Of a stretch of DNA of 45,823 nt, positions 8,638-17,800 are shown piece by piece. Source of the DNA: Candidatus Zixiibacteriota bacterium (lineage in GTDB: Bacteria > Zixibacteria > MSB-5A5 > WJJR01); assembly GCA_016235085.1 (NCBI GenBank), contig JACRMA010000042.1, positions 29,016 to 74,838 on the forward strand, written 5' to 3'. The position numbers and the translations under genes are program-made. How positions within the stretch are numbered: the first letter of the stretch is position 1; the number at the start of each line of letters is the position of its first letter. The notes under the pieces were generated by a model. It saw only the letters and a program-made list of their open reading frames with translations, ran no database searches and had not been told where the DNA came from.

Positions 8638-10311
8638 TCACTGGGCTGGGGCGGTGTAGACGATCTTGCCGGCGAGGATCGTGTAAACCACGCGAGTTGC
8701 CAGAATGCTGTCCGGCGGCATCATGCAGATGTCTTTGTCCAGAATTGTGAAATCTGCCGCCTTGCCCGTCTCGATAGAACCGCGCATCCAATCGGCGAAT
8801 TCCGCATACGCCGCATCGAGCGTGAATCCCCTGATGGCCTGGTAGATGGTCAACCGCTCGTCCGGCTGCCACCCACCGGCTGGTTTCCCGTCGTGATCCT
8901 GCCGCGTCACCGCGGCATAGATGCCCCAAAGCGGGTTCGGTGACTCGACAGGGAAGTCGGAGCCAAAGGGTATCCGGCACCCGGCTTTCAAGAGCGTCCG
9001 CCAGGCATAGGCGCCTTTGACGCGCTCCGGGCCGAGACGTGCCTCGGCCCATCCCATGTCTGAGGTGGCATGTGTGGGCTGCATGGCGGGGATGACGCCG
9101 AGTTTGGCGAAGCGCGGTTTGTCGTCGGGGGCGACCACCTGCGTATGCTCGATTCGCAATCGCGGATCGGGTGGAGCGGATTCGCGAAGCGCCTTCTCGT
9201 AAACATCGAGAACCGTGTGAACCCCGGCGTCACCGATCGCGTGGGTGCAAACTTGAAATCCCCGCCCAAGCGCCCGGCGGGTCATGTCGTACAGATACTC
9301 AGGCTTATTGACCAGGAGTCCCTTGTTCCCCGGGTCGTCGCTGTAGGGCTCCAGCAACGCCGCACCACGCGATCCGAGTGCGCCATCGGCGTAGAGCTTT
9401 ACCGCCCCGATCACCAACCGGCCATCCGCCTCTACGCTGGGGCTCTTCTCGATCTGACGAGAGAAGAAGCCGGTGTCGCTCGGACTCAGCATGGCATAGA
9501 CGCGGAGGGTCAAAAGTGAGTCGCGATAGAGCTGCCGGTAGACCTCGAGCGTGCTGGAATCGACACCGGCATCATGGATGCCCACAAGGCCATATCGGTT
9601 GCACTCCTTGATCGCCAATTTCGCTCTCGCGAGTTGTTCGTCGAATGAGGGCGTGGGTATGTGGGCGACAATCAGGTCTTCGGCGTTGTCAACGAACACT
9701 CCGTTGGGTGCCCCGGATGAATCGCGGATAATCCGGCCACCATCGGGATCAGGCGTATCGGGCGTGATTCCACAGACAGCCATCGCGGCCTGATTGACCC
9801 AAGCCGCATGCCCATCGACGCGTCTGAGGTACACGGGATTGTCATCGGTTCCTGCCAGATCGCTTGCGGTTGGAAATTGCTTTGTTGGCCAGACATTCTG
9901 GTCCCAGCCGCGCCCTTGAATCCAGCGTCCTTTGGGGGTGGTGCGCTGTTTCTCCTGCACCTTGGAGAGGGCTTCCCGGGGTGAACGGAGTCCTTTCAAG
10001 TCCAATTCCGATAGGAACTTACCGAGATTTACGAGATGGCAGTGGGCATCGATCAGCCCCGGAAGGACAAGCCCACCATCCAGTTTCAGAATCTGCGTGG
10101 CAGGCCCTGCATAGGTCGAGGCACTGTCTTCGGTTCCGGCATAGAGAATCCGGCCCTGAAGTACCGCGATCGCTTCGGCGACCGGGCGGGCGGGATCGGC
10201 GGTGAAGACGTGAGCCCCTTGGATTATGAGATCGGCCTGAGGCGTTGCCGCAAAGATGCTGGTGCCTTGAATTGCCCCCCAGAGCAGGAATGCAGACAGT
10301 ATTCGGCGCAT
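8638..10311 (-). CDS. Exported YtcJ-like metal-dependent amidohydrolase
   Basis: 557-residue amidohydrolase of the YtcJ/AepA type. An N-terminal signal peptide (MRRILSAFLLWGAIQGTSIFA) suggests a periplasmic location. Metal-site and family motifs visible are GLVLPGLIDAHCHL (the HxH strand-1 motif), GRWIQGRGWDQNVW, VGIHDAG, a DGALGSRGA lid motif, CTHAIGDAG, RIEHTQVV, and IPFGSDFPVESPNP. These are diagnostic of the family, whose substrates are mostly unknown. The minus-strand start has GGGGAGG about 10 bases upstream. It lies 97 bases before the lipoprotein gene on the same strand and may share a transcript with it. Confidence 0.92.
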   Translation of the reverse strand: MRRILSAFLLWGAIQGTSIFAATPQADLIIQGAHVFTADPARPVAEAIAVLQGRILYAGTEDSASTYAGPATQILKLDGGLVLPGLIDAHCHLVNLGKFLSELDLKGLRSPREALSKVQEKQRTTPKGRWIQGRGWDQNVWPTKQFPTASDLAGTDDNPVYLRRVDGHAAWVNQAAMAVCGITPDTPDPDGGRIIRDSSGAPNGVFVDNAEDLIVAHIPTPSFDEQLARAKLAIKECNRYGLVGIHDAGVDSSTLEVYRQLYRDSLLTLRVYAMLSPSDTGFFSRQIEKSPSVEADGRLVIGAVKLYADGALGSRGAALLEPYSDDPGNKGLLVNKPEYLYDMTRRALGRGFQVCTHAIGDAGVHTVLDVYEKALRESAPPDPRLRIEHTQVVAPDDKPRFAKLGVIPAMQPTHATSDMGWAEARLGPERVKGAYAWRTLLKAGCRIPFGSDFPVESPNPLWGIYAAVTRQDHDGKPAGGWQPDERLTIYQAIRGFTLDAAYAEFADWMRGSIETGKAADFTILDKDICMMPPDSILATRVVYTILAGKIVYTAPAQ

Positions 10312-10367
10312 AGATGACTGGCCTCCCCGGAAGCTCCAGGGACTTTGATCGGTTCCAATCGGGCAAG

Positions 10368-10441
10368 TAGCGGTGCAGGGATTCGAACCCCGGACACGCG
10401 GATTATGATTCCGCTGCTCTGACCAGCTGAGCTACACCGCC
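10368..10441 (-). tRNA. tRNA-Met (anticodon CAU)
   Basis: Reading the minus strand, a full cloverleaf folds. Acceptor GGCGGTG pairs with CACCGCT (first pair G-U), and the D arm is GCTC/GAGC. The anticodon stem GCGGA/TCCGC encloses loop ATCATAA with anticodon CAT. The T arm has TTCGAAT. Total 74 nt, with discriminator A. CCA is not encoded (CTT follows), so a CCA-adding enzyme is needed. The sequence looks like the elongator tRNA-Met type rather than initiator, because the first base pair is formed and the anticodon stem lacks three G-C pairs. An Ile2 (lysidine) identity cannot be fully excluded. Confidence 0.95.
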
Positions 10442-10449
10442 CTGGCCCA

Positions 10450-10478
10450 AGCTTACCGAGAATCGGTGTCTCAGTCAA
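10450..10478 (-). promoter_or_regulatory. Predicted promoter of tRNA-Met
   Basis: On the minus strand TTGACT (10478-10473) is followed after 17 bases by TAAGCT (10455-10450). Only 8 bases separate the -10 element from the tRNA 5' base, so transcription would start at or within two bases of the mature tRNA end. The -35 is good (5 of 6), the -10 weaker. Confidence 0.5.
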
Positions 10479-10544
10479 GACCGGCAGACCTTTTTGGGCG
10501 CCTCCGGGCGGCTACCCAGATTGTTTGGCAAAGCATTTAACCGG

Positions 10545-10572
10545 TTGACCGAAAAGGAAGATGTGGTATATT
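10545..10572 (+). promoter_or_regulatory. Predicted sigma-70-type promoter of secDF
   Basis: TTGACC (10545-10550), a 16-base spacer and TATATT (10567-10572) match a housekeeping promoter. The predicted start near 10579 leaves a 5' leader of about 70 bases before secD. It faces away from the tRNA-Met promoter, so the intergenic region carries divergent promoters. Confidence 0.6.
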
Positions 10573-10650
10573 GTCAGCTTGTTTTCCCGGCCGGTCGGGG
10601 AGTCTCCCAGATTGGCCGTCACCATGGTTGATTGTGAAAGGGAATGACCG

Positions 10651-12348
10651 ATGCCGCGTGGCGTAGCTTGGAAAATCGGCCTGATTGTATTCCTGATACT
10701 GGGATCGCTCTGGTACCTCTACCCCAGTATTCAGTTGTGGCAGTTGAGTTCGGCTGAACGGGACGAGATGGCGAAGAATGACCCGAAGGGGTGGATTGAC
10801 CTTCAGAAGAAGGCGATCAAGCTCGGCCTGGACCTCAAGGGTGGGATGCACGTAGTCCTCGAGGTCGACCGCTCCAAACTGAACCCGGATGAAGCGACCG
10901 ATGCCGTTGACCGGGCTAAAGAAATCCTGCGCAATCGTGTCGACGCGTTTGGCGTGACAGAGCCCGTGATTCAAAAGCAGGGCCCCGACCGCATCGTCGT
11001 GGAGCTGCCGGGGATTACCGATGTCGAACGTGCCCAAGAACTTATCGGGCGTACCGCCCAATTGGAGTTCAAGCTGACCGAAACCCCGGAAAAGGCTCAA
11101 CTCCTGGTTGATCGGATCGACAAGAGCCTCGAAGCCATCGGTGGGAGCGATACATCGAGCACGCTGTCCGATACTTCCAAGGCAACAGACACGCAAAAAG
11201 ATGATGTCCTGAAGGACCTGTTCTCAAAGGACTCCGCCAAGCCAAGAAGCGACTCCGCGGCGCTGGCTTCACAGGACACCGGCGAAGTGCTGCCGCCACA
11301 AATCCCCAAAGAGCGTCCTCTGTCTTCTTTGCTTGACCCCGGGCGCCGTGGTGGCACCTGGTCCGTTCGCAAAGATGAAGTGCCGCTGGTCAAGAATCTG
11401 CTGGCCCGGCCCGAGGTTCAGAAGCTGATCCCGCCCGACGTCGAATTCGCGTGGAGCACCAAGAGCTCGTACACAGGCGGGGTTGAGGAAGATCAGCTCT
11501 ACGTACTGAAGAAGCAGACCGAAATGTCGGGGAAGCATCTCACCGATGCCAAGCCGAGCTTCGATCAATTCCGCAAGCCCATCGTGTCGTTCCAACTCAC
11601 CCGTGAGGGCGGACGGCAGTTTGCCCGGTTGACCGGCGCCAATATCGGCAAGCCGCTGGCCATCGTGCTGGACGGCAGGGTCGAATCCGATCCCGAAATT
11701 CAATCCCGCATCAACGACCGCGGGCAAATCACCATGGGAACCGGCAGCACCTATGAGCAGGCCAATGACCTGGCGATCGTGCTGCGCGCCGGTGCGCTTC
11801 CCGCTCCAGTGAAGATCATCGAAAACAACGTGATCGGTCCGTCGTTGGGAAGCGACTCGATCGCCAAGGGATTTCTCGCATCACTGTTGGGAGGCCTCGC
11901 GGTCGTCCTCATCATCGGCATCTATTATCAGTTGTCGGGTGTGATCGCCGACTTCGCCGTGATGCTCAACGTCTTATTCCTCATGGCGGTTCTGGCGATC
12001 CTGCACGCCACACTGACGATGCCGGGTATCGCGGGGATTGTGCTCACGGTCGGCATCTCGGTCGATTCAAACGTTCTGATTTTCGAGCGCATCCGCGAGG
12101 AACTGCGTGCAGGCAAAAGCGTCAAGAACGCCATTGACGCCGGGTATTCCCGGGCGATGGTGACGATCATTGACTCGCACGTGACCACGCTGATCACCGC
12201 ACTGGCGCTGTTTATGTTCGGCACCGGTCCGGTCAAGGGATTCGCCGTGACCCTTTTCTGGGGCGTGGCGATCAGTCTTTTCACCGCCGTTGTCGGAACG
12301 CTGGTTGTGTTTGATATCCGCCGGGAATACAAGACACTGTCGATCTAA
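10651..12348 (+). CDS. secD: Protein translocase subunit SecD
   Basis: SecD works with SecF and SecYEG and uses the proton gradient to help pull proteins across the inner membrane. One N-terminal membrane segment (about residues 7-25) precedes the large periplasmic domain, which begins with LGLDLKGGMHVVLEVD, a family signature. The periplasmic part contains a long low-complexity Ser/Asp/Lys-rich insert (about residues 160-225). Five more membrane segments form the C-terminal SecD/SecF channel domain, with SLLGGLAVVLIIGIYYQ and GIVLTVGISVDSNVLIFERIREEL, the latter a key RND-like motif. Length 565 residues is within the usual range. It is followed by secF at 52 bases. Confidence 0.97.
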   Translation: MPRGVAWKIGLIVFLILGSLWYLYPSIQLWQLSSAERDEMAKNDPKGWIDLQKKAIKLGLDLKGGMHVVLEVDRSKLNPDEATDAVDRAKEILRNRVDAFGVTEPVIQKQGPDRIVVELPGITDVERAQELIGRTAQLEFKLTETPEKAQLLVDRIDKSLEAIGGSDTSSTLSDTSKATDTQKDDVLKDLFSKDSAKPRSDSAALASQDTGEVLPPQIPKERPLSSLLDPGRRGGTWSVRKDEVPLVKNLLARPEVQKLIPPDVEFAWSTKSSYTGGVEEDQLYVLKKQTEMSGKHLTDAKPSFDQFRKPIVSFQLTREGGRQFARLTGANIGKPLAIVLDGRVESDPEIQSRINDRGQITMGTGSTYEQANDLAIVLRAGALPAPVKIIENNVIGPSLGSDSIAKGFLASLLGGLAVVLIIGIYYQLSGVIADFAVMLNVLFLMAVLAILHATLTMPGIAGIVLTVGISVDSNVLIFERIREELRAGKSVKNAIDAGYSRAMVTIIDSHVTTLITALALFMFGTGPVKGFAVTLFWGVAISLFTAVVGTLVVFDIRREYKTLSI

Positions 12349-12400
12349 TCGGGAGTCGACGAAGACCAGCAGACTGACGTCGTTATTGAGGAGTTGAAGA

Positions 12401-13330
12401 ATGCCCATTCGCATTATTGGCGATACACATGTCGATTTCATCGGCAAGCGGAAGATAGCCTTCCTCATTTCCGCGATACTGGTGGCCATGGGGCTCGTGG
12501 CCATGGTTATGCTCTCCATGGGGAAGGGAAACCTCGGAATCCCGTTTATGGGCGGAACGATGCTGGAGGGGTACTTTGAGCAGCCGGCTGACGTCAGCGC
12601 GCTGCGCCGCGCCCTGTCGTCCTCGGGCTTCGCCGATGCGGAAATCCAGCAATTGCAGGGACGCGCCCAGGCCAACAGCTTCCTCGTTCGCGTCAAGGCC
12701 GACCCCGCCCTCAGCAAACAGGCCGGCCAGACAGTACTGGAAGCGATCAAGAAGGCATTCCCCGGAAACACGTTTCACATGGACTCGATCCATGAGGTTG
12801 GACCGGCCGTAGGCAAGACACTCCAGAGTCAGGCGCGTTGGGCCGTCTTGGTTTCGCTCCTCGGGATTCTCGTTTACATCACGGTGCGCTTCGACTTTCG
12901 GTTTGGAGTGGCGGCCACAATTGCCACCTTCCACGATATTCTGGCAGTACTTGGTATCCTCTACATCTTCAATGTCGAGATCACGATTCTGGTGATAACG
13001 GCACTGCTGACTCTCGCGGGGTACTCACTGACCGACACGGTCATTGTGTATGACCGGATCCGGGAGAACCTCAAAAAGTTCCACAAGAAGGCCGACTTCA
13101 TCCCGGCCATCAACACGTCTATCAATGAAGTGCTGTCGCGAACCATCCTCACTTCCAGCACCGTGCTGGCCGTGGTCATTGCCCTCTATCTGTTTGGCGG
13201 TCCCGTGTTGCGCGACTTCTCGATGTGCCTGATCCTGGGTGTGGTGGTTGGTACCTACTCGTCGTGGCTTGTCGCCTCGCCCATCTATGTGGAATGGGAA
13301 AGCCGGAGCCCGAAACGGTTTAAGTCCTGA
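12401..13330 (+). CDS. secF: Protein translocase subunit SecF
   Basis: Partner of SecD in the auxiliary translocase. It has 309 residues with six predicted membrane segments. The first is at about residues 21-43, followed by a periplasmic domain (GGTMLEGYFEQPADVSALRRAL). The channel part begins near residue 145. Its signature GYSLTDTVIVYDRIRENLKK and LSRTILTSSTVLAVVIALYLFGG are typical. GAGGAG precedes the ATG by 8 bases. The operon ends at a strong terminator just downstream. Confidence 0.97.
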   Translation: MPIRIIGDTHVDFIGKRKIAFLISAILVAMGLVAMVMLSMGKGNLGIPFMGGTMLEGYFEQPADVSALRRALSSSGFADAEIQQLQGRAQANSFLVRVKADPALSKQAGQTVLEAIKKAFPGNTFHMDSIHEVGPAVGKTLQSQARWAVLVSLLGILVYITVRFDFRFGVAATIATFHDILAVLGILYIFNVEITILVITALLTLAGYSLTDTVIVYDRIRENLKKFHKKADFIPAINTSINEVLSRTILTSSTVLAVVIALYLFGGPVLRDFSMCLILGVVVGTYSSWLVASPIYVEWESRSPKRFKS

Positions 13331-13359
13331 GTTCTGGACCAACGGTTTGAGGAAATTTC

Positions 13360-13386
13360 AAGGCGCCGGACGTCCGGCGCCTTTAT
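13360..13386 (+). terminator. Rho-independent terminator of secDF
   Basis: A perfect 10-bp hairpin (GGCGCCGGAC paired with GTCCGGCGCC, 13362-13381) is flanked by AA on the left and TTTAT on the right. It lies 30 bases after the secF stop. The U-run is short but the stem is very strong. Confidence 0.75.
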
Positions 13387-13422
13387 CTTGTCGCCGTGCC
13401 TCGTAGAGGGCAGGGAGGTATG

Positions 13423-13884
13423 ATGTCCAGAAACGTGAAACGCGGCTTCCAGATCATGGCGACGGTGGCCACGATCGTATGTCTTAATTCCGTCGGCGTC
13501 AGCGCCGCTCCAACCCCCGGTTTTGGGGTGTACGATATCGACACGCTCCTGATGGATCATCCCTTGGCGGCTGATCAACCCACGCGTACCGATGAGATCA
13601 AGCACGACTCGCTTTCCAGCATTCATCTGACGCAGATCAGGGGCGTGATCCAATCGCACCGGCATCTGGCCCACGAGGAAAACGTCTGGGTCATTCGCGG
13701 CTCCGGGCGCCTGGTGGTCGATGGCGTAAAATACAAAGTCGCCGCCGGGCAGGTGATTCACATCCCCAAGGGCGCATCGCATTCGTTCTATAACATGGGG
13801 GCCAAGCCGGCGGTGGTCATCTCCGTCTTTGCCCCGGGATTTGACGGAAAAGACCGGATCTATGACAACCCGCCGCCCCGTTAG
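13423..13884 (+). CDS. Secreted single-domain cupin protein
   Basis: A 153-residue protein with an N-terminal signal peptide ending near GVSAAP. The rest is one cupin barrel. Cupin motif 1 is HRHLAHEENVWVIRG, with two His and a Glu as likely metal ligands. Motif 2 is GQVIHIPKGASHSFYN, a perfect PxGxxHxxxN pattern. The likely location is the periplasm; the substrate is unknown. Two adjacent ATGs (13420 and 13423) are possible. I use the second, which leaves 4 bases after GGGAGG. It stands alone between the secF terminator and the DUF4159 gene. Confidence 0.8.
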   Translation: MSRNVKRGFQIMATVATIVCLNSVGVSAAPTPGFGVYDIDTLLMDHPLAADQPTRTDEIKHDSLSSIHLTQIRGVIQSHRHLAHEENVWVIRGSGRLVVDGVKYKVAAGQVIHIPKGASHSFYNMGAKPAVVISVFAPGFDGKDRIYDNPPPR

Positions 13885-13968
13885 TGGGTATGACGCAATT
13901 GAGCGGTGAAGGCCGCTCCGAATTGTGCTGATGATCCCGAGTTCCTCCATGCCAAGTGTGGTAACCCT

Positions 13969-14688
13969 ATGACTCCCCGCCGCCTGATCGCACCAGTCAT
14001 ATACACCCTGCTCTGGACCGGCGTCTCTTTGCAACCGGCTTCCGGACAGGTAACCCGTCGTGGACCAGCCCCGGAACCGATTCCGGCCGATCCCTCGCAG
14101 TTCACGGTGGCTCGGCTACAGTATCCGGGTGGCGGGGATTGGTATTGGGGGCCGTCGGCGCTGCCGAACCTCCTCAACTTCATCAAAGAGAATACCGGCA
14201 TCCCGATCAACGATCAGGAAGTACGGACCAAGCCATCGGATCAGGATCTCTTCTACCACCCGTTCATCTACTGCACCGGGCACGGCAACATGAGGTTTTC
14301 CGATGGAGAGCTCGAACAGATGCGCCGCTACCTGATCGGTGGCGGGTTCTGGTTCATCAATGATTCGTACGGGATGGATGCGGCGGTACGGCGCGAACTC
14401 AAGCGAATCTTCCCTGATCGGGAGATGGTGGAGCTACCGTTCTCCCACTCCATCTACCATGAGCCGTTTGAATTCCCCGATGGTCCGCCCAAGATTCATA
14501 AGCACGACGGCAAATCGCCCCGCGGATATGCGATCCTCGATCATGACCGGGTCGTGGTTTTCTACCTGGTGGAATCGGATATCGGCGACGGCTGGGAGGA
14601 CCCCCAGGTGCACAAAGACCCGCCGGAGAAGCGGTTGGAAGCGCTCCGACTGGGGACCAATCTCGCCGTCTACTCACTGACACATTGA
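13969..14688 (+). CDS. Secreted DUF4159-family protein
   Basis: A 239-residue protein of unknown biochemical activity. Start ATG 13969 yields a signal peptide (MTPRRLIAPVIYTLLWTGVSLQPASGQ). The mature part fits DUF4159: FTVARLQYPGGGDWYWGPSALPNLL, FYHPFIYCTGHGNMRFSDGELEQMRRYLIGGGFWFINDSYG, and LPFSHSIYHEPFEFPDGPPKIHKHDGK. The domain resembles class I glutamine amidotransferase-like folds. Family members often sit near DUF4175 and MoxR/von Willebrand genes, and a DUF4175 gene does follow here, though a terminator-like hairpin lies between. Confidence 0.85.
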   Translation: MTPRRLIAPVIYTLLWTGVSLQPASGQVTRRGPAPEPIPADPSQFTVARLQYPGGGDWYWGPSALPNLLNFIKENTGIPINDQEVRTKPSDQDLFYHPFIYCTGHGNMRFSDGELEQMRRYLIGGGFWFINDSYGMDAAVRRELKRIFPDREMVELPFSHSIYHEPFEFPDGPPKIHKHDGKSPRGYAILDHDRVVVFYLVESDIGDGWEDPQVHKDPPEKRLEALRLGTNLAVYSLTH

Positions 14689-14774
14689 GTTATGCGGATG
14701 AAAATCGTCTGCAAACAGTCCCCAAGTCCCATTATCGCGCCGTCGATATCAAGGGATAGAACGTAAAAGGTGTA

Positions 14775-14801
14775 AGCGCCGGAGGGCGCTGTCGTTCTTT
14801 T
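14775..14801 (+). terminator. Possible weak terminator between DUF4159 and DUF4175 genes
   Basis: Stem AGCGCC (14775-14780) and GGCGCT (14785-14790) around a GGAG loop is followed by GTCGTTCTTTT. The 6-bp stem and interrupted U-tract make it moderate. It sits in the 153-base gap before the DUF4175 gene. Confidence 0.45.
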
Positions 14802-14841
14802 GATTACTGATCACGTTTGAGCCTACCAGGGAGCAGCACCC

Positions 14842-17800
14842 ATGTCACCGATGCCGGGTTACAGCCAACTGATTGACCGCCTCAGGAGTATGCGCCACCG
14901 CTGGATCGCACTCGAGTGGGCGACGCAGATGAGTCTTTTGCTCGCGGCCCTGGGGATTGCCTTTGTGATCCTCTCCGCGACGCTGGCCCTGGTGGTTCCG
15001 TCGATCGCCGTCCGTGTGACGATTGTTTCGATCCTGGGCGCGGCGGCGTTGGGGTTGGTGTTGTGGGCGGTGGCCAAATCGACCGTGCGTGCCCCCAAGT
15101 ATGCCCATCTGGCTCTGGCCGTTGAACATCGCAATCCGGAGCTGAAGAATCGCCTGATCGCCGCCCTGCAATTGGCGGATCGGGCGCGTGCCAACCCCGA
15201 AGGATATTCGCTCGATTTGATCGATCTGACCATCCGGCAGGCGATGGAGATGTGCAACGGGATCGACTTTGCCGCAGCCTTAGATCGCGCCCGTGTCAAA
15301 CGGTCGGCGCGTCTCGCCGGGATTGGCTTGGGGAGCGGGCTTCTGCTGGCATTGCTGTTTCCCAGTCTGGCCTCGCGGTCATGGCAGGCGTATTCCAACC
15401 CGTTGACCGATTACTCGGCGTCGGTGCCTTATGATCTGAGCGTCGAGCCCGGCTCGGTCGAAGCAGTCAAATTCGATGATTTCAAGATCGTTGCCCGGGT
15501 TACCGGTGCAAGTCTGCCAGACAATGCCACCATCCACCAGCGCGGCGCTGGTGGTGACTGGCGAATTCTGGGACCCGTCCCTGCTTTGGCCGTGACCAGA
15601 GATGAGGGTGGCGCCAAGGCAGTCAGCCAGGCCGAGTTCCGCCACACGATTTCGCAGATCAAATACGATTTCGAGTATTTCGTCACCGCCGGCGAGCGGA
15701 CCTCGCCTACCTACAAGGTCACCGCCGTCGACCGCCCCGTTGTCACAGGCTTGCGTCTGGAGATCTTCCCGCCGAAATACACGGGAATCGCTCCCAGTGT
15801 CGTCGATGAAAACGACGGCACGATTTCCGCTCCGGTCGGAACCACCGTCAAATTCCGGGTGGAAAGCAACCGTCCGCTGTCCTCGGCCTCCATGGCCTTC
15901 TCGGACGGCAGCAGCCGGGCTTTGGAGATTCGCTCGCAGAGTGCCTCGACCGAACTGACGATTGACAGGAATCGCTCCTACCACGTCGCCCTGCTGGATG
16001 CCAGCGGACGCTCCAATCCGCATCCGATCGAGTATTCGATCACCGCGATCCCCGACCGGGCGCCGACCGTCGAAATCGTCATGCCCGGCCACAACATGGA
16101 CCTCAGCGATGCCATGTCGGTCGACCTCAAGATCGTGGCGCACGATGATTACGGATTCACCAAAATGGTGCTGCACACGCGCTGGTTGTCCGAAGGCCGC
16201 GAGCGGGCGGTGCGCGATTTCGTCATTCCGGGTTCCGCGCTGACCGGTGAGCGTCTCGAAACCGGTTACTTCTGGGATTTGGCGAATTGGGGCCTGCTCC
16301 CGGAAGATGTTGTCCACTACTATGCCGAAGTCTGGGACAACGATCAAAACCCAGCGCCGCAAAGCGGGTCGAGCAAGACCTTCTCTATCCGTCTGCCCTC
16401 GCTCGATGAACAAATCGCCGAGAACGAGATGGCACGCGATGAGGACGTGAGCGCCCTCGATCGAATCCTCGAAGGCGAGCGTGAGTTAAACAACAAGCTC
16501 GAGGACTTGCGCCGCGAGATTGCGGGACAGAAAGAAATCGATTGGAATAAGCAAAAGGGTCTGGAGGAAGTCTCCTCCCAGGGGCAGAAGCTCAACAAGG
16601 AACTAGAGGAAATTGCCCAGAGCATGCAGGAGCAGATCCAGCAGGCCCAGCAGAAGAAGCTGCAGTCGGCGGAACTGATCCAGAAGATGATCGAGGCCCA
16701 GCAATTGTTCAACGAAGTGGCCACGGATGAAATGAAAGAGGCGATGCGCAAGCTTCAGGAAGCCATGAAGCAGCTTGATCCCAAAGAGGTTCAGGACGCA
16801 CTGGCGAAGATGGATCTCTCCCAGGAGGAGATGCTCAAGCGCCTCGAAAGGACCCTCGCCTACCTGAAGAAGCTCCAGGCGGAGCAGAAAGTCGACGCCT
16901 TCATCAAGCGCGTCGAGCAAATGCTGGCACAGCAGGAGGCGCTCAATAAGGAAGCCGGGGAAACACCCAAGGACAAGCTTCCGGATATGGCGCCCTCCCA
17001 GGAAAAACTCAAATCGAATTTCGACAAGCTCGCCCAGGACATGATGGCCGCGGAGTCGATGCTGGCGGCCAATCAGGTGGCGGCGCCCCCCAAGATTCAG
17101 GAGTTTACCGAAGCCGCACAAAAATCGCCCGCGCCGTCGCAGATGAAGCAGACGGCCCAGAACATGTCGCAGCAGAACAAAGACGCCGCGCAGCAGTCGG
17201 GCGGCCAGTGCTCCGCTTCTCTCAAAGCGCTGCTGGATGAGATGAAGTCGTTCCAGCAGCAAATGTCCTCGAAGATGCAGGCCGAGATGGCCAAGCAACT
17301 CCGGGAAGCGCTGGACAAGGTCCTATACGTATCGGACAAACAAGAAGAACTGATGGACAAGACGGGTCAGGTGGATCCGACGTCACTCTCGCTGCGGGAC
17401 ATGGCCGCCGAGCAGGAGGCGCTACGCTCCTCGACCGAGAAGCTGGCGACCCAGCTGGCGGAACTCGGCAAGAAATCAACTTGCCTGTCCAATCAGATGG
17501 GACAGAACCTCTCCGGATCCGCCTCCCGGATGCAGTCTTCGGCCGAAGCTCTATCACAGCGCCAGGGGCCGACCGCCCAGAGCAACCAGCGCGAGTCGCT
17601 GTTCGATCTGAATCAGACCGCCCAGCAAATCGCCGACGCGATGGAAAAGAACTCGGGGCAGTGCAAGAATCCGGGTGCCGGGTCCTGCGACAAGCCGGGC
17701 GGTAATGGCGCTATGGGCAAGATGCAGCAACTGTCGCAGCAGCAGGGACGACTGAATGGCCAGATGCCCGGGAATGATCAGACGGGCGGCTCGATGTCCA

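Noticed and set aside
10224-10478. 84-residue minus-strand frame with CSSAGQSSG...SGVRIPAP
   Set aside because: It is a translation of tRNA-Met, a well-known artefact peptide.
16603-17298. 231-residue Leu/His/Arg-rich minus-strand frame
   Set aside because: It is the mirror of Gln/Lys/Glu coiled-coil codons of the DUF4175 gene and has low-complexity, non-protein-like composition.
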